Shown: positions 17,328 to 24,530 of the stretch, in pieces
Layout: every line of letters begins with the position of its first letter
Position numbering within the stretch: position 1 is the stretch's first letter
From: Streptomyces hydrogenans
Lineage (GTDB): Bacteria; Actinomycetota; Actinomycetes; Streptomycetales; Streptomycetaceae
Reading direction: 5' to 3'
Length of the DNA: 64,000 nucleotides
NCBI RefSeq assembly: GCF_014656075.1
Contig: NZ_BNBS01000014.1
Span: forward strand, 33,248 to 97,247
Made by a program: the position numbers and the translations under genes
Notes under the pieces: generated by a model
What the model saw: only the letters and a program-made list of their open reading frames with translations
What the model was told of the DNA's origin: nothing
Database searches by the model: none

Positions 17328-18044
17328 TCAGTCCTCGCCGAGGTACGCCTTGCGCACCGACTCGTCGTGCAGGAGGTCGCCGCCCGTGCCCGAGAGCACG
17401 ATCTTGCCGATCTCCATCACGTGACCGTGGTCCGCCAGCGCGAGCGCGGCCTGGGCGTTCTGCTCGACGAGCAGGATCGTGGTGCCCTGGGCCTTCAGCT
17501 CGGCGATGGTCGCCATGATCTTCTGCATCATGATCGGCGAGAGACCCATGGAGGGCTCGTCGAGCATCAGCAGCTTGGGCTGGGACATCAGCGCCCGGCC
17601 CATGGCGAGCATCTGCTGCTCACCGCCGGAGAGCGTGCCGGCCGCCTGCTTGCGACGCTCGCCCAGGATCGGGAAGAGGTCGTAGGCGCGCTGGACGTCC
17701 TTGGCGATCCCGGCGCTGTCCTTCCGGAGGAAGGCGCCGAGGAGCAGGTTCTCCTCGATGGTCATGCGCGGGAAGATGTGCCGGCCCTCGGGGGAGTGGG
17801 CCAGACCCAGCGAGACGATCTTGTGCGCGGGGATCTTGCGGAGGGACTTGCCCTCGAACTTGATCTGCCCGCCGACCGGCTTGAGGAGCCCGGAGAGGGT
17901 CCGCAGGGTGGTGGTCTTCCCGGCGCCGTTGGTGCCGATGAGGGTGACGACCTCGCCCGCCTCCACGGAGAAGGAGATGCCCTTGACGGCCTCAATCTTT
18001 CCGTAGGCGACGCGCAGGTCCTCGACTTCGAGCAGTGCGGTCAT
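17328..18044 (-). CDS. livF: Branched-chain amino acid ABC transporter ATP-binding protein LivF
   Basis: A 238-aa cytoplasmic ATPase of the HAAT-type importer. Walker A is LIGTNGAGKTT (about 35-45), the ABC signature is LSGGEQQML (about 137), Walker B is KLLMLDEPSMGL and the H-loop follows at VEQN. It ends KAYLGED, typical of LivF. Its ATG overlaps the TGA of livG (18041-18044), indicating translational coupling. With LivG it drives uptake of Leu/Ile/Val or related amino acids through LivH-LivM. Confidence 0.95.
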   Translation of the reverse strand: MTALLEVEDLRVAYGKIEAVKGISFSVEAGEVVTLIGTNGAGKTTTLRTLSGLLKPVGGQIKFEGKSLRKIPAHKIVSLGLAHSPEGRHIFPRMTIEENLLLGAFLRKDSAGIAKDVQRAYDLFPILGERRKQAAGTLSGGEQQMLAMGRALMSQPKLLMLDEPSMGLSPIMMQKIMATIAELKAQGTTILLVEQNAQAALALADHGHVMEIGKIVLSGTGGDLLHDESVRKAYLGED

Positions 18045-19102
18045 GCGTCGTTCTCCTTGCCCGGAGCGGCGTCCTTCGCGGCGTCCGCCGCGTCCGCCGG
18101 GGTGTCGTCCTCGGCCGGGGTCCCGTCGGCGGCCGGAGCCTCGTCGGGCGCCTCGTCGTCCGCCGGCGCCTCGGCCTCGTCGGCCTCGTCCGCCGGCGCC
18201 TCGGCCTCGGGGGCCTCGTCCGCGTCGGTCTCCGCCGCCGGAGCCTCGGCCTCGGGGGTCTCCGCCGCCAGGGCCTCCGCCTTCGGGGTCTCGTCGATCG
18301 GCTCGCCGAGGTACGCGGCGATGACCCGCTCGTCGCCCTGGACGGTCTGGCTGTCGCCCTCGATCAGCTTCTGGCCCTGCACGAGCACGGCGACCCGGTC
18401 GCACAGGTTGAAGATGAAGCGCATGTCGTGCTCGATGACGAGCACGGCGATGCCCATGTCCCGGATGGCGAAGATGAGTTCCTCGGCCGCACGGGTCTCC
18501 TGCGGGTTCATGCCGGCGGTCGGCTCGTCCAGCAGGATCAGGCCCGGGTCGCTCGCGAGCGCGCGGGCGATCTCCAGCTTGCGCTGCTCGCCGTACGGCA
18601 GGTTCTTGGAGAGGTGCTGCGCCTTCTCCGCGAGCCCGACGAACTCCAGGAGCTCCATCGCGCGCTTCTCGGAGGCCGCCTCGGCCCGCTTGAAGCCCGG
18701 GCCGCGCAGCAGGGCGGACCAGAGGCCCTCCTTGGTGCGGGTGTGCCGGCCGACGAGCACGTTCTCCAGGACCGTCATGTTGTTGAAGAGACGGATGTTC
18801 TGGAAGGTACGGGCGATGCCGGCCGCGGTGACCTTGAAGGACTTCGGCGGCAGGACCTGGCCCTTGTAGCGGACCTCGCCCTCGGTGGGCACGTACAGAC
18901 CGGTCAGGCAGTTGAAGAAGGTGGTCTTGCCGGCGCCGTTCGGGCCGATCAGACCGACGATCTCGCCGCTGTTGACGGTGAGGTTCACGTCGCGCACGGC
19001 GGTCAGGCCGCCGAAGCGCATGGTGACCCCGCGCGCGTCCAGCACGGTCTCGCGGGCGGCCGGCTCCGCGCCGGCCTCGGCCTTGGTGGTGGTCGTCGTC
19101 AT
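18041..19102 (-). CDS. livG: Branched-chain amino acid ABC transporter ATP-binding protein LivG with acidic tail
   Basis: A 353-aa ATPase. Core motifs are Walker A GLIGPNGAGKTTFFN (about 49-63), the Q-loop RTFQNIRLF, the signature LPYGEQRKLEIARAL and Walker B LILLDEPTAGMNP; the core ends at AAYLGEP near residue 268. Residues 271-353 then form an 83-residue, highly acidic Glu/Asp/Ala/Pro-rich tail with repeats of the EAPA(D/E) kind, absent from E. coli LivG. The tail is probably disordered and its role is unknown. Partner subunits flank it: livF overlaps by 4 nt downstream and livM ends just upstream. Confidence 0.95.
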   Translation of the reverse strand: MTTTTTKAEAGAEPAARETVLDARGVTMRFGGLTAVRDVNLTVNSGEIVGLIGPNGAGKTTFFNCLTGLYVPTEGEVRYKGQVLPPKSFKVTAAGIARTFQNIRLFNNMTVLENVLVGRHTRTKEGLWSALLRGPGFKRAEAASEKRAMELLEFVGLAEKAQHLSKNLPYGEQRKLEIARALASDPGLILLDEPTAGMNPQETRAAEELIFAIRDMGIAVLVIEHDMRFIFNLCDRVAVLVQGQKLIEGDSQTVQGDERVIAAYLGEPIDETPKAEALAAETPEAEAPAAETDADEAPEAEAPADEADEAEAPADDEAPDEAPAADGTPAEDDTPADAADAAKDAAPGKENDA

Positions 19103-19105
19103 GGT

Positions 19106-20962
19106 TCAGGCACCTGCCTTGGCGGGCGTCGCGGCGGGCGCCGGCTGCTCGTCGTGCTCGTGGAACTCCAGCTGACGGCGCTTGTCGGCGACGATGCCCT
19201 CCGGACGGAAGCGCATGATCAGCACGAGCGCGACACCGAAGGCGAAGAGCTGGTACTCGCCCATGAACTGGAGCTTGTTCGGGATGAGGAACAGCAGCGC
19301 CGCGCCGACCAGCGGACCGCTCATCGTGCCCATGCCGCCGAGGACGACGGCCGCGAGCAGGAAGGCGGAGTTGGGCGGGATGGGACCGGCGAAGAGGTAC
19401 TGCTCCGGGGTCACCGTGTAGGTGACGTGGGCCTGCACCGTACCGGCCAGACCGGCCAGACCGGCGCCGAGCGCGAAGGCGATCAGCTTCACGCGGAAGC
19501 CGTTGATGCCCATCGCGAGCGCGGCGGTCTCGTCCTCGCGGATCGCCACCCACGCGCGGCCGATGCGGGAGTCGCCGGAGCGCCGGAAGACCAGCACGAC
19601 GACCGCCGTGATCAGCAGCATCAGGAAGAAGTAGTTGGCGAAGCGGCCGATGGTGAAGCCGGCGATGGTGTGCGCCTGCCCGAAGTCGAACCCGAAGAGG
19701 TTCAGGTTCGGGATGGACGCGATGCCGTTGGAGCCGTTGGTGATGTCCGGACCCGAGGTGCCGTCCGTGTTCATCACCGTGATGCGGAAGATCTCACCGA
19801 AGCCGAGCGTCACGATGGCGAGGTAGTCGCCGCGCAGCCGCAGGGTCGGCGCGCCGATCAGGACGCCGAAGACCACGGAGGCCGCGGCGCCGACGAGGAT
19901 CGCCGCCCAGAAGGGGAAGTGCACGCCGAAGGGCGAGGTCGGGGCGCCCGAGACGAGGGCCGCCGCGTAGGCGCCGACGCCGAGGAAGGCGACGTAACCG
20001 AGGTCGAGCAGACCGGCCAGGCCGACGACGATGTTCAGGCCCAGGGCGACCGTGGCGAAGATCAGGATGTAGACGCCGAGCGTCGCGTACTGGTCGTCGG
20101 TCTGGGTGAAGGGGAACAGCGCCGCGGCGATGAACGCGCCCGCGATCGTCAGGTTCTGGTGCTTCGCGGTGAGCTGCGTGACCTGCTTGAGCAGACCCGA
20201 GGCGCCGATCGCGGCGAAGCCGAGGCCGGCGGTGATCAGGAAGCCGAGGAACAGCTCGTCGTACTCGGTGCCGATGCCGTAGGTGAAGACGCTCAGCGCC
20301 AGGCCGAGGACGACCGCGATGATCAGGATCTCGACGGCGGTCGGCAGCGGGCGGAGCTTCTTCACTGGGCGGGGGGCGGAGAAGGTGGCCTTGAAGGAGG
20401 CCCAGCCGTTGCCGGCCCGGTGCTTGAACTGGTCCCAGCCGGTGTCCTCCGGGTCGACCGGCAGCACGGTCGGACGCTTGAAGGGCAGGTCCAGGGCGGC
20501 CAGCAGGGTGACCAGGGTGGCCACCGCGAGGACGAAGCCGCCGGGCTCCAGGTTGACGAGCCCGCCGAGTTCGACGCTGATCGCGATGACGGTGAACCAG
20601 GCGGTGCCGAAGGAGGCGAGGGCGCCGAACTTGACCGCGCCGTCGGCGCCGGCCGGCGTCAGCCAGCCGAGGCCCTTGACCCCGTACGAGGAGAGGGCGA
20701 AGAGGACGGTCAGGACACCGAGCAGCAGGACCTGCAGCTGGAGTCCGGCCGGGTAGCCGTACACGGTGAGGTCGCCCGGGAAGTCGGGGTCCCAGGTCCA
20801 GGAGAGGAAACAGCTCGCGACGGTCAGGGCGGCGCCGCCGAGGGTGACGGCGCGGGCGGTGCGCTCGGGCAGGAGGCCGATCAGGCCGCGGTCCGCGGTC
20901 TTCGCGGACTCCGCCGTGGCGGGCGCCTGGGGGTTCTCGGAGATGGTGGTCATGGTGCTCAC
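19106..20962 (-). CDS. livM: Branched-chain amino acid ABC transporter permease LivM, N-terminally extended
   Basis: A 618-aa inner-membrane permease. The C-terminal half (from about 300) is the conserved LivM core, for example VGLAGLLDLGYVAFLGVGAYAAAL and the EAA-like region AWVAIREDETAALAMGIN. The N-terminal 200-250 residues add several extra hydrophobic segments (AVTLGGAALTVASCF, LQVLLLGVLTVLFAL and others) and a soluble linker, making it far longer than E. coli LivM (about 425 aa). I believe such long forms occur in other Streptomyces. The ATG overlaps the livH stop codon. It pairs with LivH to form the channel. Confidence 0.93.
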   Translation of the reverse strand: MSTMTTISENPQAPATAESAKTADRGLIGLLPERTARAVTLGGAALTVASCFLSWTWDPDFPGDLTVYGYPAGLQLQVLLLGVLTVLFALSSYGVKGLGWLTPAGADGAVKFGALASFGTAWFTVIAISVELGGLVNLEPGGFVLAVATLVTLLAALDLPFKRPTVLPVDPEDTGWDQFKHRAGNGWASFKATFSAPRPVKKLRPLPTAVEILIIAVVLGLALSVFTYGIGTEYDELFLGFLITAGLGFAAIGASGLLKQVTQLTAKHQNLTIAGAFIAAALFPFTQTDDQYATLGVYILIFATVALGLNIVVGLAGLLDLGYVAFLGVGAYAAALVSGAPTSPFGVHFPFWAAILVGAAASVVFGVLIGAPTLRLRGDYLAIVTLGFGEIFRITVMNTDGTSGPDITNGSNGIASIPNLNLFGFDFGQAHTIAGFTIGRFANYFFLMLLITAVVVLVFRRSGDSRIGRAWVAIREDETAALAMGINGFRVKLIAFALGAGLAGLAGTVQAHVTYTVTPEQYLFAGPIPPNSAFLLAAVVLGGMGTMSGPLVGAALLFLIPNKLQFMGEYQLFAFGVALVLIMRFRPEGIVADKRRQLEFHEHDEQPAPAATPAKAGA

Positions 20963-21888
20963 GCCCTGTCCGCGACGCGCTCGCCGAGCAGACCCTGGGG
21001 CCTGGCGAGGAGGACGACGATGAGGAGTACGAAGGCCCAGACGTTGGCCCAGGACTGGCCGCCGAGCTGCTCCATACCGGGGATCTGGTCGACGTAGGCG
21101 GTCGCCATGGTCTCGGCGACACCGAGGACGAGGCCGCCGATCATGGCGCCGTAGATGTTGCCGATGCCACCGAGGACGGCGGCGGTGAACGCCTTCAGTC
21201 CGAGGAGGAAGCCCATCTTGTAGTCGACGACGCCGTACTTGAGGCCGTAGGCGACGGCGCCGACGGCGGCGAAGATGGCGCCGAGGGCGAACGCGATCAC
21301 GATGATGCGGTCGGTGTTGACGCCCATGAGCTTCGCGGTGTCCGGGTCCTGCGCCGTGGCCTGCATGCCGCGCCCGGTCCGGGTGCGCATGACGAAGAAG
21401 GCGAGGAAGGCCATGCAGACGGGGGCCGCGATCACCAGGAAGACGTCACCGGTCTGGATGGTGACCGGCCCGAGCTCGATCGGGCCGCCGGGGATCTGCG
21501 GGAAGGTGCGCGCGGACTTCGCCTCCGGGTACCAGACCCAGACGGCGTACTGCAGGGCGAGCGAGAGGCCGATGGCCGTGATGAGCGGGGCGAGGCGCGG
21601 ACCGCCGCGGAGCGGACGATAGGCGAAACGTTCCGCTCCGACGGCTATGGTCGTCGCGACGATCACGGCACCGATGATCATGAGGGGCAGAGCCACCCAC
21701 ATGCTGGTGCCGCCGGGCAGGATGAGCCAGACCGTCAGGGCCCCGAAGCCGCCGGTCATGAAGATCTCGCCATGGGCGAAGTTGATGAGCTGGACGATGC
21801 CGTAGACCATCGTGTAGCCGACGGCGACCAGCCCGTACATGGATCCCAGTAGCAGGCCGTTGACCAGCTGCTGCGGCAGTTCGTTCAC
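20959..21888 (-). CDS. livH: Branched-chain amino acid ABC transporter permease LivH
   Basis: A 309-aa permease with about eight membrane segments. The opening LPQQLVNGLLLGSMYGLVAVGYTMVYGIVQLINFAHGE and the EAA-like loop around MQATAQDPDTAKLMGVN are diagnostic. The GTG at 21888 is preferred over an ATG 36 nt upstream because GGAGG lies 8 nt before the GTG and the usual N-terminus (VNELPQQL) starts there. It ends QGLLGERV, a typical LivH C-terminus. It is separated from livK by a hairpin that may lower its expression relative to the binding protein. Confidence 0.94.
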   Translation of the reverse strand: MNELPQQLVNGLLLGSMYGLVAVGYTMVYGIVQLINFAHGEIFMTGGFGALTVWLILPGGTSMWVALPLMIIGAVIVATTIAVGAERFAYRPLRGGPRLAPLITAIGLSLALQYAVWVWYPEAKSARTFPQIPGGPIELGPVTIQTGDVFLVIAAPVCMAFLAFFVMRTRTGRGMQATAQDPDTAKLMGVNTDRIIVIAFALGAIFAAVGAVAYGLKYGVVDYKMGFLLGLKAFTAAVLGGIGNIYGAMIGGLVLGVAETMATAYVDQIPGMEQLGGQSWANVWAFVLLIVVLLARPQGLLGERVADRA

Positions 21889-21921
21889 CGCATTGTCCTC
21901 CGAGACTTTCGACGGATATGA

Positions 21922-21963
21922 CACCGCGCGGGGTGCCGGTTGTGTGCGGCCCCCCGCGCGGTG
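21922..21963 (-). terminator. Attenuator-like hairpin between livK and livH
   Basis: A perfect 12-bp inverted repeat (caccgcgcgggg, 21922-21933; complement 21952-21963) in the gap between livK and livH. Read-through past it would reach livHMGF. Such partial terminators commonly let the binding protein be made in excess over the membrane subunits. Confidence 0.65.
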
Positions 21964-22016
21964 AAAGGTGGTGCTGAGTTGGGGTGGAGCTGAGGATCAG
22001 CCGCCGAAGAGCGTGG

Positions 22017-23255
22017 TCACTCGCCGAAGGAGTCGGACTTGACCGGCGCGAAGGCGCCGTTCTTGACCTGGTAGACGGTGAGCTGCTTGTTGGTGGTGTC
22101 ACCGAACTCGTCGAAGGCGACCGAACCGGTCACGCCCTCGAAGGAGACACCCTGCAGGGCCTCGACGACCTTGGCGCGGGCGTCGTCGGGCAGCTTGCCG
22201 CCGTTGCCGTCGACGACCTTCTTGACGGCCTCGATGATCGACCAGGTCGAGTCGTAGGAGTAGCCGCCGTAGGCCTCGAAGGCCTCCTTGTAGTTCTCGG
22301 CCTTGTAGTTGGCCAGGAACTCCTTGGCGGAGGCCAGGGTCTCGATCGGGGCGCCGACGGAGGTGGCGAAGTCGCCCTCGGCCGCGGTGGCACCGGCCAG
22401 CTTGACGTACTCGGGGCTGAAGAGCGCGTCACCGCCGACGACGGTGACCTTGGCGCCGGCCTCCTTGATCTGCTTGGCCAGCGGGCCGGCGGCCGGGTAC
22501 TCGCCACCGTAGTAGACGACGTCCGCGCCGGAGTTCTTGACCTGGGTGGCGACCGCGGAGAAGTCCTTGGTGTCGGGGTCGATGTGCTGGGTGCCGACGG
22601 TCTTGCCGCCGAGCTTCTCCCACTCGCCCTTGAAGGTGCCCGCGAGGCCGGCGCCGTAGGTCTTCTTGTCGTCGATGATGAACGCCTTGGTCTTCTTGGC
22701 GTCATTGAAGACGTACTGGGCCGCGAACGGGCCCTGGATCGCGTCCGTGGTGGCGGTGCGGAAGTACGACTTGTAGCCGCGCTTCTTGTCGCCGGAGGCC
22801 CAGTTCGGGCCCTGGGACAGCGCCGGGTTGGTGTTGGCCGGGGAGACCTGCACCAGCTTCGCGTCGTCGAAGACCTTCTGCATGGACTCGGCGACGCCGG
22901 AGTTCAGCGGGCCGACCACGCCGAGGACGGTCTTGTCGGCGACCAGCTTGGTGGCGTTCTGCTGGCCGGCCGACGGCTGGGCCTGGTCGTCCAGGGTCTC
23001 CAGCTTGAAGGTGACGCCCTTGACGTACTGCTTCTTGTTGGCCGTCTTGACCGCGAGGTCGGCGGAGTTCTTGATGCCGAGGCCGAGGGCCGAGAGCTCA
23101 CCGGTGAGCGGGGCGTCCAGACCGATGGTGACGGTGACGCCACCGCCCTCGCCCGAGCTGTCGCCGCCCTTGTCGTCGCGCGAACCGCAGGCGGTGAGAG
23201 TGAGTGCTCCCGCGGTGACCGCGGTGGTGAGTATGAGCAACGAACGGTTTCGCAC
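22017..23255 (-). CDS. livK: Branched-chain amino acid ABC transporter substrate-binding lipoprotein LivK
   Basis: A 412-aa lipoprotein with signal peptide MRNRSLLILTTAVTAGALTLTAC; the lipobox LTAC puts the lipidated cysteine at 23. A Gly/Ser-rich linker precedes the type I periplasmic-binding fold of the HAAT family (VTIGLDAPLTGELSALGLGIKNSADLAV near the N-terminus, VVGPLNSGVAESMQ, GGYSYDSTW). It captures the amino acid outside the membrane and passes it to LivHM. GTG start. It is first in the livKHMGF operon, with over 600 bp of non-coding DNA upstream that should hold its promoter. Confidence 0.94.
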   Translation of the reverse strand: MRNRSLLILTTAVTAGALTLTACGSRDDKGGDSSGEGGGVTVTIGLDAPLTGELSALGLGIKNSADLAVKTANKKQYVKGVTFKLETLDDQAQPSAGQQNATKLVADKTVLGVVGPLNSGVAESMQKVFDDAKLVQVSPANTNPALSQGPNWASGDKKRGYKSYFRTATTDAIQGPFAAQYVFNDAKKTKAFIIDDKKTYGAGLAGTFKGEWEKLGGKTVGTQHIDPDTKDFSAVATQVKNSGADVVYYGGEYPAAGPLAKQIKEAGAKVTVVGGDALFSPEYVKLAGATAAEGDFATSVGAPIETLASAKEFLANYKAENYKEAFEAYGGYSYDSTWSIIEAVKKVVDGNGGKLPDDARAKVVEALQGVSFEGVTGSVAFDEFGDTTNKQLTVYQVKNGAFAPVKSDSFGE

Positions 23256-23899
23256 GAAGGGTCCTTTCCCTGGCGCGGCCCCCTCTGCCGAGGCGGTGCC
23301 GTGGAGCTGCGGAGCAAGAGGTGCCGTTGGTGAATGCCGGGCCGTACTGAGCGCTGATACGAGGCCGTGCAGTAGGTCGCGCCGAGTGGCGCGGTGACTG
23401 GCGGTGACTCTAAGCGCAGGTGGGGAGGGTCGGGGAGCGCCGAGGGAAGGATGTGACTGTCTTGTTATGCCGACGGCTCGAGCCGGGCTGAGAGGTCCGG
23501 GTAAATCCGGTCATAGCGCCCTGTAACACGGTGTTCACATAGTGAGAACGCGCAGTTCCGCTAAGGGGCTTGAGGGAATCTTGGTACTGACGGGGAACTT
23601 TGAGCACTCTCCGGATATCGGACAGGGCGCCCGAACTGAGCGGACGGATGTCAAGCCTCGGCCCCCGGCCGGCACCCCCGGGCGTCCATTACGGAGCGTG
23701 ACGAATTCCGCCCGCAGGGGACCCTCGGAGGGGCTCTCGCGGACGGCTGGAATCCACCACTTTCGAACGTACCTCCGAGGCCCGGGAGTTGGGAGGGGCT
23801 GGCGTGAAAACGACATACGGGGGCGGCAGTTGGGGCGCGCACGGTGACCACGGTCACGACGGACACCGCGGGCGGCCGTCGGCCCCGGCCCGGAAAACG
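23256..23899. other. Long intergenic region upstream of livK, no convincing gene
   Basis: About 640 bp without a supportable gene. Open frames of 65-101 codons exist on both strands (for example 23542-23847 forward) but have arginine/proline-rich, low-quality translations and overlap one another. Base composition is locally more AT-rich (23440-23620) than the coding DNA, as expected for regulatory DNA. It contains the AACAC-G-GTGTT palindrome at 23525-23535 and a candidate livK promoter. Confidence 0.6.
23510..23538 (-). promoter_or_regulatory. Candidate livK promoter
   Basis: On the reverse strand GTGAAC (23533-23538) and TATGAC (23510-23515) are spaced 17 bp, a fair fit to a vegetative -35/-10 pair. 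It would leave a leader of about 250 nt before livK. The palindrome at 23525-23535 lies in the spacer and overlaps the -35 edge. Confidence 0.35.
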
Positions 23900-23939
23900 C
23901 CGAAGGGGGCGGTACGCCACCGCGTACCGCCCCCTTCGG
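23900..23939 (-). terminator. Terminator of the thioesterase gene
   Basis: A perfect 17-bp inverted repeat, arms 23900-23916 and 23923-23939, 6-nt loop, 24 nt after the stop codon of the hotdog thioesterase on the reverse strand. Confidence 0.85.
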
Positions 23940-23963
23940 GAGAACGGCCGAACGCCCCCCGGA

Positions 23964-24467
23964 TCAGGCGCCGTCGATCCGCCCCGCCTCCGGCATCTCC
24001 ACCGCCGCGAGGGGGCCGACCTCCCGCAGCATGCAGGTCAGCCGTGCCGAGCAGACCCGGCGCCCCTCCTCGTCGCTGATGACGATCTCGTACGTCGCCG
24101 TGGACCGGCCCCGGTGCACCGGGGTCGCCACGCCGGTCACCAGACCGCTGCGCGCCCCCCGGTGATGGGTGCAGTTCAGGTCCACGCCCACGGCGATCTT
24201 CGAGGAGCCGCCGTGCAGCATCGAGCCCACCGAGCCCAGGGTCTCCGCCAGCACCGCCGAGGCGCCGCCGTGCAGCAGCCCGTACGGCTGGGTGTTGCCC
24301 TCCACCGGCATGGTGCCGACGACCCGCTCGGCCGACGCCTCCAGGATCTGGACGCCCATCCGGTTCCCCAGGTGGCCGGCCGAGAAGAGGGCCGGCAGAT
24401 CCACGCCGAGCGCGGCGTACTCGTCGATGACCTCCTGCGGGAACTTCACGTGCTGCTGCTCACCCAT
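23964..24467 (-). CDS. Hotdog-fold thioesterase (PaaI/YbgC-like)
   Basis: A 167-aa single-domain hotdog protein. The family pattern GLLHGGASAVLAETLGSVGS (about 63-82) contains the substrate helix with HGG and an acidic residue (E76) at the catalytic position of PaaI-type enzymes. Core strands such as LVTGVATPVHRGRSTATYEIVISDEEGRRVCSARLTCML follow. It probably hydrolyses an acyl-CoA in the cytoplasm; the acyl group is unknown. It sits 63 nt downstream of the YdeP-like oxidoreductase on the same strand and may be co-transcribed. Confidence 0.87.
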   Translation of the reverse strand: MGEQQHVKFPQEVIDEYAALGVDLPALFSAGHLGNRMGVQILEASAERVVGTMPVEGNTQPYGLLHGGASAVLAETLGSVGSMLHGGSSKIAVGVDLNCTHHRGARSGLVTGVATPVHRGRSTATYEIVISDEEGRRVCSARLTCMLREVGPLAAVEMPEAGRIDGA

Positions 24468-24530
24468 GGCCCGGCTCCGTTCGTCTTCGTACGGTTGATC
24501 GTCCCGCCGCCCGGCTTGCTGAGCAAGCGC

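Noticed and set aside
18035..21097. Forward open frame of 1020 codons over the liv operon
   Set aside because: Antisense shadow of livG/livM; composition is Asp/Glu/Arg repeats only.
23542..23847. 101-codon forward frame in the livK upstream region
   Set aside because: No RBS, Arg/Pro/Gly-rich translation, overlapped by an equally long reverse frame; more likely regulatory DNA.
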